From: Bacteroides cutis
GTDB taxonomy: Bacteria; Bacteroidota; Bacteroidia; Bacteroidales; Bacteroidaceae
Assembly: GCF_900241005.1 (NCBI RefSeq)
Contig: NZ_OEST01000005.1
Span: 248,001 to 312,000, forward strand
DNA: 64,000 bases
Reading direction: 5' to 3'
Shown here: positions 16,102-26,489 of the stretch, piece after piece
How positions within the stretch are numbered: the stretch's first letter is position 1
How the letters are laid out: every line of letters begins with the position of its first letter
Translations under genes and position numbers: made by a program
The notes under the pieces: model-generated
Databases searched by the model: none
The model's input: only the letters and a program-made list of their open reading frames with translations
What the model was told of the DNA's origin: nothing

Positions 16102-17865
16102 TTATTTCTTGAATAAGTAGCCGTTGATACTCAACCTGATATCTTTATCTTCCTGTTCGTCGTATGCTATAGAGAAACTGGTGAGTATAAACAGTTTTTT
16201 GTTGGAATTACATTTGAATTGGGTTGGTCGCATTTCACCGTATCTATATTCATCAAGTTCTTTAAGTGTTTTGAGGTCGATATAAACCGTATCATTCTCG
16301 TTACCTGTTTGCAGACCGAGAGAGACAGGTAATACTCCTGTTTTCACATATTTAAGTGGAATTTTGATATTCCTGTCTGACTTGTTTACATCTTTTGGTA
16401 TAGCTATAAAGCGATTATATCCATTGGGAATTTCAATACTTGTCAGTGGAAGTGCTTGTCCGTTGTATGATACATAGGTACCTGCATTATTTTCTTTATT
16501 GGTTACGCCTTCATAGTGATACTTGGTGGTATAGAATGAAACATCTTTTTCCACAAGATTAGCGATTGTTTTTCGTCCGAACAAATCGTCGATGTATAGG
16601 AACTTATCATTCACTTCCATGGCAGTTTTCTCGGAGAGTGATGCCAGCCAGTTATTGTAGTCTTCACGTGAAAGAGGAAGTTGTGCGTTGCAAGTCTGTT
16701 TTAACTTTTCTTCCAATTCAGTACGGATAGCATTCTTGGTTATACTTGCATAATTAATGGGAAATGCTGATGTCAACAGGAAGAGGATAGCAAACGATAT
16801 AGGTATCCAGTTGATGCGACGTGCTTTCGTTAAGATAAGCCCGATACAAACAATGTAGAACCAGATATTGAGAGTGATAAGATATAAACGGTTTATGGTA
16901 ATGCCATAATCATTGAAGCGGCGTATGATCCCTACCGTCATCAACATCAGCAGTGGCAATACAAGTGTTGGAAGCCAACGTGCAATGTGTTCGTCAGTCC
17001 GTTTCGCATCTCCTATACGGGTAGGATATAAACCGAACTCGATGGCAATACATCCTGCCATCAGTGTTACTACCAACCATGATACCCAGCCGATGGGTAA
17101 CTCCCAATTGGAAAGGATACGTGCGGTGTAAATATAGAGAACCAGTAAATATCCTCCGATGAGTGGCAGGAACAAAAAACGTATAATGCCATTCAGAAAA
17201 TCTAACGATTGCGGTTGCCGATTATGTTTGCTTTCACCTTGGGGCAACATACCGAGGAAAAGTAATGTAGGAAGCAGAACACTACATATGATAAAGATAT
17301 AAGCATAGCATTTCCCACTTACATCTACATCAAAAAGCATATGGAGGGAGAGTACCAACAGACTTATTCCGCCGCTCATGATGTAACCTACAATATTGGC
17401 TGTGATGAATGAGGTTATTGTGTTCAAGGCGAAGTTCCAACTTGGAATGTCGTTTTTCTCCTTAAAAAAAGAGAGAAAGAATATAGAAAACCATAGCGTG
17501 AGGATAGCGGCAACGTGTGCTATACCTAGTTCTACATAGGTTTGTTCAGAAGAATAATGGTAAAGAAACAGAGCATCGGCAATGAGTAGTGTATTGGCTA
17601 CTATTTGTATGGTTACTTTCTTGATTATACCTTGCATCTCTTCATGCCACAGATGCAGAGTGAGTGAAAGCAATGTGCCGATAGAGAGGTAATATCCCCA
17701 GATAAATAGCCTTTTTCTGTCTCCATCCATATCGGTAGCAACCAGATAGATGAGAAAGGCAGACAGCGCAAACACAAAGCAAACAGTTATCGGAAAGCGT
17801 TTCATGCAATTTTGAAATGCTTCTGCTAAAGTATGGAATACTCTTTGTAATAAGTGCCCTTTCAT
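16102..17865 (-). CDS. DUF4153-type integral membrane protein
   Basis: The 587-aa protein has roughly ten or more hydrophobic segments in the first 380 residues (for example [14 protein letters not shown]). The soluble C-terminal domain of about 200 residues includes [15 protein letters not shown] and ends near [10 protein letters not shown]. The organisation matches DUF4153 proteins common in Bacteroidota, whose function is unknown. It is embedded between prfA (23 bp) and pyrF (19 bp), so it is co-expressed with translation and pyrimidine genes without an obvious functional link. Confidence 0.7.
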   Translation of the reverse strand: MKGHLLQRVFHTLAEAFQNCMKRFPITVCFVFALSAFLIYLVATDMDGDRKRLFIWGYYLSIGTLLSLTLHLWHEEMQGIIKKVTIQIVANTLLIADALFLYHYSSEQTYVELGIAHVAAILTLWFSIFFLSFFKEKNDIPSWNFALNTITSFITANIVGYIMSGGISLLVLSLHMLFDVDVSGKCYAYIFIICSVLLPTLLFLGMLPQGESKHNRQPQSLDFLNGIIRFLFLPLIGGYLLVLYIYTARILSNWELPIGWVSWLVVTLMAGCIAIEFGLYPTRIGDAKRTDEHIARWLPTLVLPLLMLMTVGIIRRFNDYGITINRLYLITLNIWFYIVCIGLILTKARRINWIPISFAILFLLTSAFPINYASITKNAIRTELEEKLKQTCNAQLPLSREDYNNWLASLSEKTAMEVNDKFLYIDDLFGRKTIANLVEKDVSFYTTKYHYEGVTNKENNAGTYVSYNGQALPLTSIEIPNGYNRFIAIPKDVNKSDRNIKIPLKYVKTGVLPVSLGLQTGNENDTVYIDLKTLKELDEYRYGEMRPTQFKCNSNKKLFILTSFSIAYDEQEDKDIRLSINGYLFKK

Positions 17866-17888
17866 ATGTAGTATTTTAAGGCTTTGTT

Positions 17889-19001
17889 TTATAATTCGCT
17901 CTCTTTTAATCTTTCCGCATTCTCCGCCACTATTAAATGGTCAATACAATCTTGAATATCCCCATCCATAAAAGCTGCAAGGTTATAGATCGTATAATTG
18001 ATACGGTGGTCGGTAATGCGGCCTTGTGGATAATTATAGGTACGGATTTTTGCCGAACGGTCACCAGTAGAAACCATCGTCTTACGTTTGGAAGCGATGT
18101 CGTCGATGTATTTCTGATGCTCCTTGTCGTAGATGAACGTACGTAGGCGGGAGAGCGCACGCTCCTTGTTTTTGGGCTGATCGCGCGTTTCGGTACATTC
18201 GATGAGAATTTCCTCGACAACGCCAGTATTGGGGTTTTTCCAGTTATAACGCAAACGTACACCGGATTCTACCTTATTTACGTTTTGACCGCCGGCACCA
18301 CCACTTCGGAAGGTGTCCCACTTGATTTCACCTTCATTGATGATGACATCAAATTCTTCTGCTTCGGGCAATACAGCTACAGAGGCGGCGGAGGTATGTA
18401 CACGTCCTTGAGTTTCGGTGGCAGGTACACGTTGTACACGATGTACCCCTGACTCATATTTCAACGTACCATATACGTTATCACCGGTTACTGAACAGAT
18501 TATTTCCTTGAAACCGCCAGCTGCACCTTCATTGGCACTGGAAATTTCCATTTTCCAACCTTTTGTTTCACAATATTTGGTATACATGCGGAAGAGGTCA
18601 CCTGCAAATATGGCAGCTTCATCTCCCCCCGTACCTCCACGAATTTCAAGAATTGCATTACGGCTGTCTTGCGGATCGGCAGGAACAAGTAGTAGCTTTA
18701 TCTGTTCTTCCAGTTCTGGTTGGCGTGCTTGGCAAGTATCAAGTTCTTCACGTGCCATTTCGCGCATTTCAGGGTCTGTTTCATTAACGATGATTTCCTT
18801 GGCTTCCTCAATGCCGCCCAATACTAGCATGTACTCCTTACGAGCATTCATCAGGTCGCCAAGTTCCTTATATTCTTTAGTAAGTTTCACATAGCGCTTT
18901 TGGTCGGCAATCACTGCCGGGTCGGTAATCAAGGTCGATACTTCTTCAAATCGAGCTACAAGTCCATCTAATTTTTCAAGTAAGGTACTGTTATCTGCCA
19001 C
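17889..19001 (-). CDS. prfA: Peptide chain release factor 1
   Basis: The 370-aa protein recognises UAA and UAG and triggers peptide release. It shows the codon-recognition motif PAT in RVQRVPATETQGR and the peptidyl-transferase motif GGQ within FRSGGAGGQNVNKVES, which with PAT rather than SPF identifies RF1, not RF2. The start at 19001 is 12 bp after purM. The family length fits. Confidence 0.96.
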   Translation of the reverse strand: MADNSTLLEKLDGLVARFEEVSTLITDPAVIADQKRYVKLTKEYKELGDLMNARKEYMLVLGGIEEAKEIIVNETDPEMREMAREELDTCQARQPELEEQIKLLLVPADPQDSRNAILEIRGGTGGDEAAIFAGDLFRMYTKYCETKGWKMEISSANEGAAGGFKEIICSVTGDNVYGTLKYESGVHRVQRVPATETQGRVHTSAASVAVLPEAEEFDVIINEGEIKWDTFRSGGAGGQNVNKVESGVRLRYNWKNPNTGVVEEILIECTETRDQPKNKERALSRLRTFIYDKEHQKYIDDIASKRKTMVSTGDRSAKIRTYNYPQGRITDHRINYTIYNLAAFMDGDIQDCIDHLIVAENAERLKESEL

Positions 19002-19013
19002 TTTATCGCACTT

Positions 19014-20183
19014 TTAATATCTGAATTCTCCGAATTCACTCTTTATAATCAATTCTTTTTTATTACTTTCTTCAATGTGTCCCACTATTTGAGCATCAAT
19101 GTTGAAGTCCTTACTGATAGCGATTACTTCTTCCGCATGTTCGGGTGAGAGGTAAACTTCGAGACGATGTCCCATATTAAATACCTTGTACATTTCACTC
19201 CAATCCGTATCACTTTGCTCCTTGATGGTCTTGAATAAAGGTGGAACAGGGAAAAGATTATCCTTCACTACACGGCAATTATCACCTATAAAGTGTAATA
19301 CTTTAGTTTGCGCACCACCCGAGCAATGTACCATGCCATGAATTTCGGGACGAAGTGCATCAAGTAATTTTTTTACTACCGGTGCATATGTACGAGTAGG
19401 GGAGAGTACTAGCTTACCTGCGTCTAACGGACTATCTTCTACATTATCCGTTAAATTCAATTTACCGCTGTAAATCAGTTCATCGGGTACTGCTTTATCA
19501 TAACTTTCAGGATATTTTTCAGCTAGATATTTGGCAAACACATCGTGACGAGCACTAGTCAAGCCGTTACTACCCATTCCACCGTTATATTCTTTCTCGT
19601 AAGTTGCCTGTCCGTATGAAGCCAGACCTACAATCGTATCTCCCGGACGGATATTTGCATTATTGATAACGTCAGAACGTCTCATGCGGCAAGTTACTGT
19701 AGAGTCTACGATAATGGTACGTACCAAATCGCCTACGTCTGCTGTTTCACCCCCCGTTGCATAAACACCTACTCCCATTTCACGGAGTTCGGCAAGCAAT
19801 TCGTCCGTGCCGTTGATAATGGCAGAGATAACTTCACCGGGAACAAGTAGTTTGTTACGTCCTATAGTAGAAGAAACCAAGATATTATCCACTGCACCTA
19901 CGCAAAGTAGGTCATCTATATTCATAATTAGTGCGTCCTGAGCAATACCTTTCCATACTGAAATATCACCTGTCTCTTTCCAGTAAATGTATGCCAGACT
20001 GGATTTTGTACCTGCTCCGTCGGCGTGCATAATATTACAATACTCAGGGTCTCCCCCCAAAATATCAGGGATGATTTTACAGAAAGCCTGTGGAAAAATA
20101 CCTTTATCAATGTTTTTGATGGCGTTGTGCACATCTTCCTTTGATGCGCTGACACCCCGCATCATGTATCGTTGATTACTCAT
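19014..20183 (-). CDS. purM: Phosphoribosylformylglycinamidine cyclo-ligase (AIR synthase)
   Basis: The 389-aa protein closes the imidazole ring in purine synthesis. The N-terminal half has NIMHADGAGTKSSLAYIYWK and MNIDDLLCVGAVDNILVSS, followed by GVYATGGETADVGD, the characteristic ATP-binding Asp/Gly elements. It is longer than the E. coli enzyme. It is the first gene of a run purM-prfA-DUF4153-pyrF-HD; its promoter lies at 20216-20246. Confidence 0.93.
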   Translation of the reverse strand: MSNQRYMMRGVSASKEDVHNAIKNIDKGIFPQAFCKIIPDILGGDPEYCNIMHADGAGTKSSLAYIYWKETGDISVWKGIAQDALIMNIDDLLCVGAVDNILVSSTIGRNKLLVPGEVISAIINGTDELLAELREMGVGVYATGGETADVGDLVRTIIVDSTVTCRMRRSDVINNANIRPGDTIVGLASYGQATYEKEYNGGMGSNGLTSARHDVFAKYLAEKYPESYDKAVPDELIYSGKLNLTDNVEDSPLDAGKLVLSPTRTYAPVVKKLLDALRPEIHGMVHCSGGAQTKVLHFIGDNCRVVKDNLFPVPPLFKTIKEQSDTDWSEMYKVFNMGHRLEVYLSPEHAEEVIAISKDFNIDAQIVGHIEESNKKELIIKSEFGEFRY

Positions 20184-20215
20184 GAGATATGTATGTTTAT
20201 TATCAATTGATTGTG

Positions 20216-20246
20216 CAAAGATACATCTAATCTTCTACAACACAAA
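20216..20246 (-). promoter_or_regulatory. purM operon promoter
   Basis: On the - strand a perfect -7 box TATCTTTG (20216-20223) lies 19 bp from TTTG (-33, 20243-20246), with the start codon 33 bp downstream. The -33 element sits inside the hairpin at 20242-20284. Confidence 0.7.
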
Positions 20247-20284
20247 GCGAGACACAAAGTTTCTCGTCTTTGTACCTCGCTTGT
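20242..20284 (-). terminator. Stem-loop between lemA and purM
   Basis: The arms 20242-20259 and 20268-20284 pair (GCGAG...ACAAAG against CTTTGT...CTCGC) with one bulge and two weak pairs. It lies 20 bp after the lemA stop and probably ends that operon, but no strong U-run follows. It overlaps the purM -33 box. Confidence 0.5.
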
Positions 20285-20303
20285 AAAAGGAATATTTGAG
20301 ACG

Positions 20304-20885
20304 TTAAAACTGCACTTGCGGAGCCTGATCGGTACCTTCGGCTGCTTCAAAGTAAACACGCTTTTCAAAGCCGAAAAGACCAGCAAGAATGTTCTTTGGG
20401 AAACGGCGGATGGCTGTATTGAAGTTCTTCGCTGCATTGTTGAAGTTGGTGCGGGCTACGTTGATACGGTTTTCCGTACCTTCCAGTTGTGCTTGTAATT
20501 CCAGAAAGTTCTGATTAGCTTTCAAATCCGGATAATTCTCACTGATGGCAAGCAACTTTCCAAGAGCAGAAGTTACTACACCTTGGGCTTTTTGATATTC
20601 AGCTAACTTTTCAGGAGTCAAGTTGTCGGCATCAATCGTGATTTGAGTGGCTTTACTACGTGCTTTCACAACGCCTTCAAGAGTCTCTTTTTCATGTGAG
20701 GCATATCCTTTGACCGTATTTACGAGATTAGGTATCAGGTCGGCACGGCGTTGATATTGAGTTTCAACATTAGACCATTGTCCACTGACATTTTCGTCCA
20801 TAGTGACAAGACTATTGTAACTACTTACACCCCATATTGCGAGAAGGGCTATAACTACAAGGATGATAATGGTTGATTTCTTCAT
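20304..20885 (-). CDS. lemA: LemA family protein
   Basis: The 193-aa protein starts at ATG 20885; an upstream in-frame extension would run into the preceding gene. It has an N-terminal membrane anchor (IIILVVIALLAIWGVSSYNSLV), then long helices with the LemA signature QWSNVETQYQRRADLIPNLV and NFNTAIRRFPKN. LemA proteins are membrane-anchored helical-bundle proteins of unclear function, often next to TPM-domain proteins, as here. Confidence 0.93.
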   Translation of the reverse strand: MKKSTIIILVVIALLAIWGVSSYNSLVTMDENVSGQWSNVETQYQRRADLIPNLVNTVKGYASHEKETLEGVVKARSKATQITIDADNLTPEKLAEYQKAQGVVTSALGKLLAISENYPDLKANQNFLELQAQLEGTENRINVARTNFNNAAKNFNTAIRRFPKNILAGLFGFEKRVYFEAAEGTDQAPQVQF

Positions 20886-20937
20886 TTTCTTTTTTGTTAA
20901 GTGATTATATAATTTTATTACTTTAATAAATGGAAAT

Positions 20938-21837
20938 TTAGAAGCGCGAACCAGCGCCTCCACCTCCACCTATACCTCCTCCGAAACTACCACCACTAAA
21001 ACCTCCGCCTCCACCGCCGAAACCTCCGCCGAAGATAACGGGACCTCCACCACCACCGCCACGATAATTTTCGTCATACGATTGTTGGCGACGCACTATC
21101 TGGTGTCCGCAATTACGACAGGTATAAATAACGTCTTCCGTTTTCACTCCGTTGTTACGTGAAATGAGGGTACTACCACTACGTTGTAATTTATGTTGTC
21201 CACAGTTTGGACATTTATTAATTGCACGTGCTTTAAAAAAAGCGGCTATTATGGAGATGATTATGATACCTATTAAGATTAGGGTTAACACTATTGAGTT
21301 GTTTTCCTCGTCTCCGGTTGTATCGTTTTCCATACTTCCCTCTAACCGGGCACAAACAGCACGTATACCTATCACCATACCCGCATCCCAATTTCCATCT
21401 TTCAAATAAGGAATCATATATTGTGTTTGGATACGTTTGCAGATGGCATCGGGCAGATCACCTTCCAAACCATATCCGGTATAAAACTGGATACAACGTT
21501 GATCAGTTACGAGTAAAATGACCAATCCATTGTTCGTTTCTTTTTTCCCAACACCCCATTCATTGAGCAACCGGTGTGAAAAGTCGAAACAATCTTCATT
21601 ACCGATTGATGGAACTACAGCAACTACTGTTTCAATTCCTGTCTGTTGTTCCAATATGTATAACATACGGTCTATACTATCACATGCTGTTGTTGAGAGA
21701 ATACCGGCAGGATTACAAACATAACGTGTTTTATCTTGAAGGTGTACTTTAGGGATATTTCGAGTAGTATAGATATGTTGTGCCTGCAAAGAAATAAGTA
21801 GACACAAAAAGAATACTATGGAGGTAATTCGTTTCAT
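20938..21837 (-). CDS. TPM-domain (YgcG-like) protein with zinc ribbon and Gly-rich tail
   Basis: The 299-aa protein has a signal peptide (ending LQAQ) and a TPM domain (about 35-175) including DSIDRMLYILEQQTGIETVVAVVP and NNGLVILLV. A membrane segment follows (IVLTLILIGIIIISIIAAFF). After it come two CxxC pairs (CPNCG, CRNCG) that probably form a zinc ribbon, then a tail of about 40 residues that is mostly Gly, Phe and Ser. Proteins of this type are associated with LemA, encoded 52 bp downstream. Role unknown, perhaps membrane or envelope maintenance. Confidence 0.82.
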   Translation of the reverse strand: MKRITSIVFFLCLLISLQAQHIYTTRNIPKVHLQDKTRYVCNPAGILSTTACDSIDRMLYILEQQTGIETVVAVVPSIGNEDCFDFSHRLLNEWGVGKKETNNGLVILLVTDQRCIQFYTGYGLEGDLPDAICKRIQTQYMIPYLKDGNWDAGMVIGIRAVCARLEGSMENDTTGDEENNSIVLTLILIGIIIISIIAAFFKARAINKCPNCGQHKLQRSGSTLISRNNGVKTEDVIYTCRNCGHQIVRRQQSYDENYRGGGGGGPVIFGGGFGGGGGGFSGGSFGGGIGGGGGAGSRF

Positions 21838-21877
21838 ATTGTTAATAATTGTCGTGGCGAAGATAGAAAAAATCGCA

Positions 21878-22873
21878 TCAATAGATGTATTTTTCTACGA
21901 ATTTCTTCACTCGTTCGGTGTATTCCTGAGGATGGTCTTTATAAGACATAGCATGAGTTGAACCGGGAACAATCCATAGTTCTTTAGGTTCTGATTTTAT
22001 TTCATATAGTGGATAAACCATCCAAGTAGGCACATACGTATCTGCATCGCCATGAATAAAAAGCATGGGAAGTTTACATTTCTTTATTTGTTCTAGTGAG
22101 GATGCCTCCTGAAAATTCCACCCATATTTGACGTCGCATAACAAACTAGTAGTATACATCAGAGGGAAAGCCGGTAATCCGAACATATCTTTTAGTTGAT
22201 AGGCAAATTCATCCCATACACTGGTGTAACCGCAGTCTTCTATAAAACATTTCACGAAATCACGTTGAGACTCACCAGATACCATCATAGTAGTTGCAGC
22301 TCCCATGGAAATTCCATGTATCACCATTTGTGTACTTTGAGGTACGTTAGTACGTATACTATCTATTTCTACTTCATATCGTTTTTTAAAGATATCATTG
22401 GCTATATTCATCCAGCTTAATACGTCTAGTCGGTCTTTCCATCCCATCTGAATTGCTGGACCTTCACTTAATCCCTGATCTTGCAGGTCGGGGAGTAATA
22501 TGTTGTATTTTAGTTTCTTGTTATAAAGATAACCTATCATCAACATGCGGATGGCATCATCCGTATAGCCATGCACAATAACAGCTGTCTTGTCGGTAGG
22601 TTTAGGCGCAGCGGCAAAAATAGCGTGTAACTGTCGACCTTCAGGATTGATGATAAATGTATCCCGCAAAGCACCGACTGTCTGTAAACTGTCTAACCAC
22701 GGCTTGATTTGAGGGTACTCGCTAAGCATATATTTGTAGGAACCGGAAATATCTTTTCCTTTATTATGTTCGGGGGTCAAAGAGAAACCGAGCATATAGA
22801 AACTTCCACCGACAATTACAATAATAATAAGTACCAATAGTCCGACAAGACTGTATTTAATTTTTTTTCCCAT
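21878..22873 (-). CDS. Membrane-anchored alpha/beta hydrolase
   Basis: The 331-aa protein has an N-terminal membrane anchor (LVGLLVLIIIVIVGGSFYML). The serine hydrolase domain shows TAVIVHGYTDDAIRM (oxyanion region), IHGISMGAATTMM (nucleophile Ser), HGDADTYVP (Asp) and PGSTHAMSYKDHP (His). It resembles the peptidase S9/BAAT-like esterases of Bacteroidota. The substrate is unknown. It sits between aroE and the TPM-domain gene in the same direction. Confidence 0.78.
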   Translation of the reverse strand: MGKKIKYSLVGLLVLIIIVIVGGSFYMLGFSLTPEHNKGKDISGSYKYMLSEYPQIKPWLDSLQTVGALRDTFIINPEGRQLHAIFAAAPKPTDKTAVIVHGYTDDAIRMLMIGYLYNKKLKYNILLPDLQDQGLSEGPAIQMGWKDRLDVLSWMNIANDIFKKRYEVEIDSIRTNVPQSTQMVIHGISMGAATTMMVSGESQRDFVKCFIEDCGYTSVWDEFAYQLKDMFGLPAFPLMYTTSLLCDVKYGWNFQEASSLEQIKKCKLPMLFIHGDADTYVPTWMVYPLYEIKSEPKELWIVPGSTHAMSYKDHPQEYTERVKKFVEKYIY

Positions 22874-22885
22874 AAGAAGATATTG

Positions 22886-23632
22886 TTATTTATTCCAAAT
22901 CTTCCATGCAGCAAAGGCTTGTAATAACAGCATCTCGAGTCCATTCTTAGTGATGGCACCTTGTGCTGCACCTTTCTTCATGAAAAGTGTTTCATTTGGA
23001 TTATATAACAAATCGTAGAGTAAATGGTTGGAAGTAAGTGACTCATAAGGGATATTAGGGCAAAAATCGACTTTGGGGAACATACCAACAGGAGTACAGT
23101 TTACTATAACTGTATGTGTTGTTATGATCTCTGGAGTTAATTCTTCATAAGTTAGGAACTTGTCGTCTTTCTTAGTACGTGAAACAAATGTACTCTCGAT
23201 TCCAAGATTTGTTAAACCGCGATATACAGCTTTCGATGCTCCACCTGTACCGAGTATTAATGCTTTTTTGTGATACGGTTGCAACAAAGGTTCAATAGAT
23301 TGAGTGAAACCGATAATATCCGAATTATATCCTACGAGTTTAACTCTTCCTTTGGGGAGACGAATAATCTTAATAACATTGACCGCACCTATTTTAGCGG
23401 TATCTTTGTCTAACTCATCAAGGAAAGGGATGACTTGTTCCTTATAAGGAATAGTTACGTTGAGTCCACAGAGGTTGGGATTTTCCTCTATTACTTCCAT
23501 AAAATCGTTGATACTGGGAATTTCGAAATTTACATATTCAGCATCAATATTTTCTGCTTTAAATTTCTCATTGAAATATCCGATGGAAAACGAATGTTTC
23601 AACGGGTAACCGATTAAACCATATTTTTGCAT
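22886..23632 (-). CDS. aroE: Shikimate dehydrogenase
   Basis: The 248-aa protein reduces 3-dehydroshikimate with NADPH in aromatic amino acid synthesis. It shows YGLIGYPLKHSFS (substrate Ser pair), GLNVTIPYKEQVI (catalytic Lys), the Rossmann loop LILGTGGASKAV, and NCTPVGMFP. I chose ATG 23632 over a TTG two codons upstream. It follows menG/ubiE by 31 bp. Confidence 0.95.
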   Translation of the reverse strand: MQKYGLIGYPLKHSFSIGYFNEKFKAENIDAEYVNFEIPSINDFMEVIEENPNLCGLNVTIPYKEQVIPFLDELDKDTAKIGAVNVIKIIRLPKGRVKLVGYNSDIIGFTQSIEPLLQPYHKKALILGTGGASKAVYRGLTNLGIESTFVSRTKKDDKFLTYEELTPEIITTHTVIVNCTPVGMFPKVDFCPNIPYESLTSNHLLYDLLYNPNETLFMKKGAAQGAITKNGLEMLLLQAFAAWKIWNK

Positions 23633-23663
23633 ATTCAATGTGTGTTAAAAGGGGGATTAGTAG

Positions 23664-24401
23664 CTATTTCTTTGCGATATATAAAGTACATATTCCGAAA
23701 GTTAACCGTTTGAAATACACTTCACCAAATCCTACTCTATGTATAACTTTTTGCATAACTTCTCCTTGTGGAAATGCGCGAATGCTTTTTGGAAGGTAAG
23801 TATAGGCACTGTTATCTTTCGAAATACATTTACCGAGGAACGGAATGACGACCTTGGAATAAACGGTGAAGAGTTGCTTCATCGGAAAACGGTCTGGGGT
23901 AGAAAGTTCCAAAATGACGAGATGACCACCAGGCACTAACACACGGTATATTTCAGAGAGCCCTTTGTCTAATCCATCAAAATTGCGGATACCAAACGCT
24001 ACGGTTACAGCATCGAAACTTTCATCGGCAAATGAGAGAGAGGTGCAATCCTCCCGGACAAAAAAGATTTTGTCCGAAAGGTGCGCCTGTTTTACTTTTT
24101 CACGACCCACATTCATCATACCTTCGGAAATATCAGTACCGATCAAGGTAGTTGGCTGCAATTCACAGCAGGCAAGAATGGCAAAATCTCCGGTTCCGGT
24201 AGCTACGTCCATGATACGTTGCGGATGAAAAGGTCTGAGTGCATTAACCGCTTTTCTACGCCAACTACGATCGATACCCATAGATAAGGTATGATTCAGT
24301 TTATCATAAGCAGGAGCGATATTGTCAAACATTTCTTCGACTTGTTCACTCTTCTTTCCTTCTTTACCGTAAGGCTTGATATGTTCCTGCGGGTAGTTCA
24401 T
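23664..24401 (-). CDS. ubiE: Demethylmenaquinone / ubiquinone C-methyltransferase
   Basis: The 245-aa SAM-dependent methyltransferase has the motif I region [24 protein letters not shown] [12 protein letters not shown], and the UbiE/MenG signature FGIRNF. In an anaerobic Bacteroides the expected product is menaquinone, so menG is the functional name. It starts 4 bp after the purC stop. Confidence 0.94.
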   Translation of the reverse strand: MNYPQEHIKPYGKEGKKSEQVEEMFDNIAPAYDKLNHTLSMGIDRSWRRKAVNALRPFHPQRIMDVATGTGDFAILACCELQPTTLIGTDISEGMMNVGREKVKQAHLSDKIFFVREDCTSLSFADESFDAVTVAFGIRNFDGLDKGLSEIYRVLVPGGHLVILELSTPDRFPMKQLFTVYSKVVIPFLGKCISKDNSAYTYLPKSIRAFPQGEVMQKVIHRVGFGEVYFKRLTFGICTLYIAKK

Positions 24402-24405
24402 GTTA

Positions 24406-25347
24406 CTATTTTAAGTATCCCATTACGTTTTTCTCAATTCTTTCAGCAATATTGTTAGTGTCTTCCTTTACGAACTTTTCACCAGTAATGTGTTCGTATA
24501 ACTCGATGTAACGGTCACTGATAGAAGTAACGATTTCATCGGTCATTTCAGGAACTTGTTGACCTGCTTTCCCTTGGAAACCATTGTCCATTAACCATTC
24601 ACGTACGAATTCTTTGGATAGTTGTTTCTGAGGTTCACCTTTAGTAAAACGTTCTTCGTATCCTTCCGAATAGAAGTAACGGCTGGAATCGGGAGTGTGA
24701 ATTTCGTCCATCAAATAAATTTTTCCATTGTGTTTACCGAATTCATACTTTGTATCTACCAATATCAAACCACGTTCTGCTGCGATTTCAGTACCACGGT
24801 TGAAAAGTGCCATTGTATATTTTTCGAGGATGGCATATTCTTCAGGAGTGGCTAATCCTTTAGCTAGAATATCTTCCTTGGAGATATCAGCATCATGTTC
24901 ACCTATTTCTGCCTTAGTAGTTGGAGTAATGATAGGTTCGGGGAATTTTTGGTTTTCTTTCATGCCTTCGGGCAATTTCACACCACAGATTTCGCGAACA
25001 CCGCTTTTGTAGGCACGCCATGCGCTACCACAAAGATAACCGCGTACAATCATTTCTATAGGGAATCCTTCGCACATCACACCTACCGTCACCATTGGAT
25101 CTGGAGTAGCCATTTTCCAATTAGGACAAATATCAGTTGTAGCATCCAGGAACTTAGCTGCAATTTGGTTCAGCATTTGTCCTTTGAAAGGAATACCTTT
25201 TGGTAAGACTACGTCAAAAGCAGAGATACGGTCAGTGGCAACCATAACTAACTTTTCACCATTGATGTTGTACACATCACGTACTTTTCCGTGATATACA
25301 CTTTTTTGTCCCGGAAAATTGAAATCTGTTTTAGTTAATGCTTTCAT
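24406..25347 (-). CDS. purC: Phosphoribosylaminoimidazole-succinocarboxamide synthase
   Basis: The 313-aa protein condenses CAIR with aspartate in purine synthesis. Motifs include [33 protein letters not shown] and [11 protein letters not shown], and the aspartate-binding region [11 protein letters not shown]. It lies between phoH (83-bp gap) and ubiE. Confidence 0.96.
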   Translation of the reverse strand: MKALTKTDFNFPGQKSVYHGKVRDVYNINGEKLVMVATDRISAFDVVLPKGIPFKGQMLNQIAAKFLDATTDICPNWKMATPDPMVTVGVMCEGFPIEMIVRGYLCGSAWRAYKSGVREICGVKLPEGMKENQKFPEPIITPTTKAEIGEHDADISKEDILAKGLATPEEYAILEKYTMALFNRGTEIAAERGLILVDTKYEFGKHNGKIYLMDEIHTPDSSRYFYSEGYEERFTKGEPQKQLSKEFVREWLMDNGFQGKAGQQVPEMTDEIVTSISDRYIELYEHITGEKFVKEDTNNIAERIEKNVMGYLK

Positions 25348-25430
25348 TTTTCTTATTTTATAAAGTTCATGTAATATCTTATTCTATAATTGGTCATCCG
25401 AACTCTTGTTTCATTTTTTATTTTCTGTTT

Positions 25431-26390
25431 TTATTTTTCTCGTTCGGCTTTCGTTTCCTTATCAAAGCGTTCGTAAGCTTCTACAATCTGAGTAACAAGT
25501 TTATGTCTTACAATATCTTTTTTGTTCAACTCGATGAAACTGATACCTTTTACTCCCTTTAAAATCTTTAAGGCTTGTATTAATCCGGATGTTTGCGATT
25601 GTGGTAAATCAATCTGCGTCATATCTCCCGTTACAATCATTTTGGTATTCATGCCCATACGGGTGAGGAACATTTTGATTTGTTGGGTAGTAGTATTCTG
25701 TGCTTCATCCAGAATAACAACGGCATCATTCAATGTTCGTCCACGCATAAAAGCGAGAGGTGCGATCTGGATAATGTTCAGTTCCATGTATTCTTTCAGT
25801 TTTGCTGCAGGTATCATATCTTGCAAGGCATCATAGAGAGGTTGTAGGTATGGATCTATCTTGTCTTTCATATCACCAGGTAAGAAACCGAGTTTCTCTC
25901 CGGCTTCTACTGCTGGGCGGCTAAGAATGATTTTCTTAATTTCTTTATTTTTCAGTGCCCGGACCGCAAGTGCGATGGCGGTATAAGTTTTACCTGATCC
26001 GGCGGGACCAATGGCAAATAACATATCGTTCTTTGCAAATCCCTCTACCAGTTTCAACTGGTTTTCGCTACGAGGGATAATAGGTTTTCCGGTTACACTG
26101 AAAACTATAACATTACCGGATTTTTCAGCCTGCGGTGCATTGCCTTTGATAATATCTATAATTACTTCCTCTTTTAGTGAATTATATTCGGCGCAATATT
26201 TTTCCAGTTTAATGATATTCTCTTCGAATGCACACATTTCCTCTTCGTCTCCCAACACTTTAATAACGTTACCTCGGGCAACAATGCGGAGTTTGGGATA
26301 CAAGGCTTTAATCAATTGCATATTAGCGTTGTTTACGCCATAAAAGATAACCGGGTCGATATCCTCAAGAACAATCAGTTTTTCTATCAT
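25431..26390 (-). CDS. phoH: PhoH-family ATPase
   Basis: The 319-aa protein has an N-terminal KH-like region (about 20-100) and a RecA-like ATPase domain. Walker A is GPAGSGKTYTAIALAV, Walker B is DAVVILDEAQN, and TGDMTQIDLP is typical of PhoH/YbeZ. This class is linked to rRNA maturation and RNA decay. A -7 box is present upstream at 26436-26443. It heads a run phoH-purC-ubiE-aroE-hydrolase-TPM-lemA. Confidence 0.94.
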   Translation of the reverse strand: MIEKLIVLEDIDPVIFYGVNNANMQLIKALYPKLRIVARGNVIKVLGDEEEMCAFEENIIKLEKYCAEYNSLKEEVIIDIIKGNAPQAEKSGNVIVFSVTGKPIIPRSENQLKLVEGFAKNDMLFAIGPAGSGKTYTAIALAVRALKNKEIKKIILSRPAVEAGEKLGFLPGDMKDKIDPYLQPLYDALQDMIPAAKLKEYMELNIIQIAPLAFMRGRTLNDAVVILDEAQNTTTQQIKMFLTRMGMNTKMIVTGDMTQIDLPQSQTSGLIQALKILKGVKGISFIELNKKDIVRHKLVTQIVEAYERFDKETKAEREK

Positions 26391-26435
26391 TGATATGCTT
26401 TAAAGTTCAATTCGTTTTTTAGGTGAAACGTTTTG

Positions 26436-26443
26436 CAAATGTA
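26436..26443 (-). promoter_or_regulatory. -7 box upstream of phoH
   Basis: TACATTTG on the - strand matches TAnnTTTG and lies 46 bp before the start codon. No clear -33 element. Confidence 0.45.
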
Positions 26444-26489
26444 ATGAAACGTTTGGATACTTAAGCTGTTACTCATGTTATTTTTTCTG

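Noticed and set aside
19014..20215. Purine riboswitch upstream of purM
   Set aside because: The leader between the -7 box and the start codon is only about 30 nt, too short for a riboswitch aptamer.
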